Of a DNA stretch of 6,526 nucleotides, positions 4,952 to 6,526 are shown in pieces. The DNA comes from a bacterium (GTDB taxonomy: Bacteria; Verrucomicrobiota; Verrucomicrobiia; Limisphaerales; J093): contig JAJXTA010000169.1 of assembly GCA_021784265.1 (NCBI GenBank), positions 1 through 6,526 on the forward strand. The letters are read 5' to 3'. The position numbers and the translations under genes were made by a program. The notes beneath the pieces were generated by a model. The model saw only the letters and a program-made list of their open reading frames with translations, searched no databases and was not told the origin of the DNA. Each line of letters starts with the position of its first letter. Position 1 is the stretch's first letter.

Positions 4952-6526
4952 CTAACGCTCTTCGACGTTGACCAAGCCCACGTCGATGGCCTGGCCGCCG
5001 GTCGTTTGGTGGCAATGCACCGCCAGGTTCACCTTCGTCCCGGGCCGCAGCAACGCCCGCGCCGCCGGCCGGATCGCCAGCGGCACATAGGCGGTGGTAA
5101 ACCCACTCTCCGTGGCCGCCAGGACGCCATTGACGTAGATCTCCACGTCCTCATCGTGATCAACGTAGAACTGCAGGTCCCCTTGGCCTCCCGCGGGCAC
5201 CGTCACCTCGCGTCGCAGCCAGATGTCCCCCGTGTTCCACGTCGTCCGCACGACTGCTCCCGGGGTGCCGGTCGTGCCGAAGCCCGCCGCCCCCTCCTGC
5301 CAACCGCTGGCGTCGAAGCCGGGGGTGGTCCAATCGGCCGCGGGCGGCTGCAGGGTGTAGCGCCACAGCACCGGCGCTTGCTGGGCGGTGGGGACGACCT
5401 CCGTGATCCGCGGCGGCTCGGGCAAGGGGGCCCAGGGGCCGACCTTCGCCGAGTCGCCCCCGGCCCACTTCTTCCACACCGCCGGGTCCGCGAGCAGTTT
5501 GATGAACAGGCCCCCCACCACGGGCCGGGCATGCATCCCGCCGCTGTGAAGATCGTCGGTGAGGTAGGAGTCGGCCAAGGGGTCCCGCGTCGTCGTCGTG
5601 TTCAGGTAATCGTAGATGGGAGAGACGAACGCCTGGAAATCGGCCTCCTGCTCGGCTAGGGTGGCGGTCCAGAGGCACCAGTCGGTCTTGGTCAACTTGG
5701 TGCGCGAGTCCAGCGGCAAACCATAGCGCTGCCCGACCGTCTTGTAGAAGGCGATTTCCTTGGCCGCCACTGTGGGCGGGAAGATGTTCAACCCCAGGAT
5801 CCGGTCCCACACCAGATTGTACTTTTGGCTCCAGGTGCCCGGCTTGTCGAACGCCAGCCGGTAATGATCACCGTCATCGGCCACCTTCATCCAGTGCGCG
5901 GCATCGGTTTTCGCCAGGTCCCGGTACCGGTCGGCGGTGGCGGCATCGCCCCGCCGGCGGCAGAGGTCGCCGTAGGCGGCCAACCCGAGGATGGCCTTAA
6001 TGGAGAGATTGGCGTTATGCGCCAGGTGCCCCATGAAATCGTCGGTGCAGAGCTGGTTCTCCGGGTCCAGGCCGTAGCGTTCGAGGTACTGGGCCCACTG
6101 GGTCAGTTGCGGCCACCAGGGCGCCACAAAGCGGGGCGAGCCCTCGGCCTGGACGATGGCATCGCAGAGCAAGAGCAGGTTGCCACTCTCCTCCACCGGC
6201 ATGCCCTCGCCCCCATCGTCCCGGCCATCGACAAAGGGGTACGTGCCCAGGTCGTGCGGGGCATTGGGGAATTTCCAATGGGGCGAGGCCGCGTACATCA
6301 GCACGTGAACCAGCGAGGCCTCCGCCAAACTCGGGCTGAGCAACAACAGCATCGGGTCCATCGGATAGAACACGTCCACGGTGGCGATATCGCCGTTGCT
6401 GGTGTTCTCCTTGGTGAAGAGCAACGGCTGCCGGCGGGCATCGGCGGCGATGCCGCAGGCCGCCAGGGCTTGCCGATACGCCAACGCCACCATCTGCGCA
6501 TAGCGCGGTCCCCCCACCCGCGTGGC
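4952..6526 (-). CDS. GtaA-like glutaminase family protein (DUF4965/DUF1793 type) with C-terminal galactose-binding-like domain, 5' partial
   Basis: The reading frame is open to the window edge, so the N-terminus, with the expected signal peptide and first domain, is missing. 524 residues are visible. Counted from the edge, residues 4 to about 353 match the fungal/bacterial glutaminase A family: FTKENTSNGDIATVDVFYP (37-55), HDLGTYPF (91-98), MPVEESGN (109-116), NQLCTDDFMGHLAHNANL (157-174), GTWSQKYNLVWDRIL (230-244), TKTDW (279-283) and HARPVVGGLF (332-341). This is an all-alpha barrel usually secreted or periplasmic. Family members hydrolyse glutamine, but many bacterial ones are uncharacterised and the specificity here is open. 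Residues about 380-524 (DASGWQEGAAGFG, IWLRREVTVP, DHDEDVEIYVNG) form a beta-sandwich of the galactose-binding-like type, probably a carbohydrate-binding or adhesion module. The GTG at 6517 is only internal. Only 31 bp separate the stop from recD2. Confidence 0.88.
   Translation of the reverse strand, partial: ATRVGGPRYAQMVALAYRQALAACGIAADARRQPLLFTKENTSNGDIATVDVFYPMDPMLLLLSPSLAEASLVHVLMYAASPHWKFPNAPHDLGTYPFVDGRDDGGEGMPVEESGNLLLLCDAIVQAEGSPRFVAPWWPQLTQWAQYLERYGLDPENQLCTDDFMGHLAHNANLSIKAILGLAAYGDLCRRRGDAATADRYRDLAKTDAAHWMKVADDGDHYRLAFDKPGTWSQKYNLVWDRILGLNIFPPTVAAKEIAFYKTVGQRYGLPLDSRTKLTKTDWCLWTATLAEQEADFQAFVSPIYDYLNTTTTRDPLADSYLTDDLHSGGMHARPVVGGLFIKLLADPAVWKKWAGGDSAKVGPWAPLPEPPRITEVVPTAQQAPVLWRYTLQPPAADWTTPGFDASGWQEGAAGFGTTGTPGAVVRTTWNTGDIWLRREVTVPAGGQGDLQFYVDHDEDVEIYVNGVLAATESGFTTAYVPLAIRPAARALLRPGTKVNLAVHCHQTTGGQAIDVGLVNVEER

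Noticed and set aside
4814..5659. 281-codon plus-strand frame over the recD2/glutaminase-like junction
   Set aside because: It is antisense to two well-supported genes and shows no domain.
1..6526. Class 1 mobile integron, transposon, CRISPR array or tRNA
   Set aside because: There is no qacE/sul1, resistance cassette or transposase, no regularly spaced direct repeats and no tRNA-like cloverleaf seen by eye.

Overview
The window shows one end of an integron next to two GC-rich chromosomal genes. The most likely source is a Verrucomicrobiota-type environmental bacterium, or a related PVC lineage. That placement is an inference from three things: high GC in the right-hand two thirds, an integron integrase with an extra N-terminal domain, and a GtaA-type glutaminase family protein. 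I could not test it with a search.

Left third (1-1108): integron cassette array and recombination platform, read on the minus strand. Starting next to the integrase there is a putative attI/first-cassette junction (GTTGGGC core, 896-890). Next come cassette 2 (456-895, a 106-residue three-helix membrane protein) with a long, strongly folded attC (450-554), and cassette 1 (45-455, a 110-residue protein ending in a zinc ribbon) with a short attC (39-104). The start of a third cassette runs off the left edge. Both cassettes have lower GC than the rest of the window, and each has its gene immediately followed by its attC, as expected for mobile gene cassettes. Between the array and the integrase start lie a 13-bp bulged hairpin (1035-1080) and a perfect 15-nt palindrome (1079-1093).

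Middle (1109-2446): intI on the plus strand, divergent from the cassettes. This is the classical integron layout. The integrase has the complete catalytic set and the IntI-specific insertion. It also carries about 120 additional N-terminal residues resembling a second SAM-like core-binding domain.

Right (2447-6526): a 239-bp intergenic stretch holds a large GC-rich inverted repeat. It is followed on the minus strand by a complete recD2 helicase gene (2686-4920), convergent with intI. Only 31 bp separate its start from the end of an upstream minus-strand gene (4952 to the window edge). That gene encodes a GtaA-like glutaminase family protein fused to a C-terminal galactose-binding-like domain, and its 5' end lies outside the window.

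Working together, IntI would capture and shuffle single-stranded attC cassettes at attI, and the cassette genes would be read leftwards away from intI. There is no resistance gene, transposase, qacE or sul1, so this looks like a sedentary chromosomal integron rather than a clinical mobile one. The link between RecD2 and the integron is one of position only.
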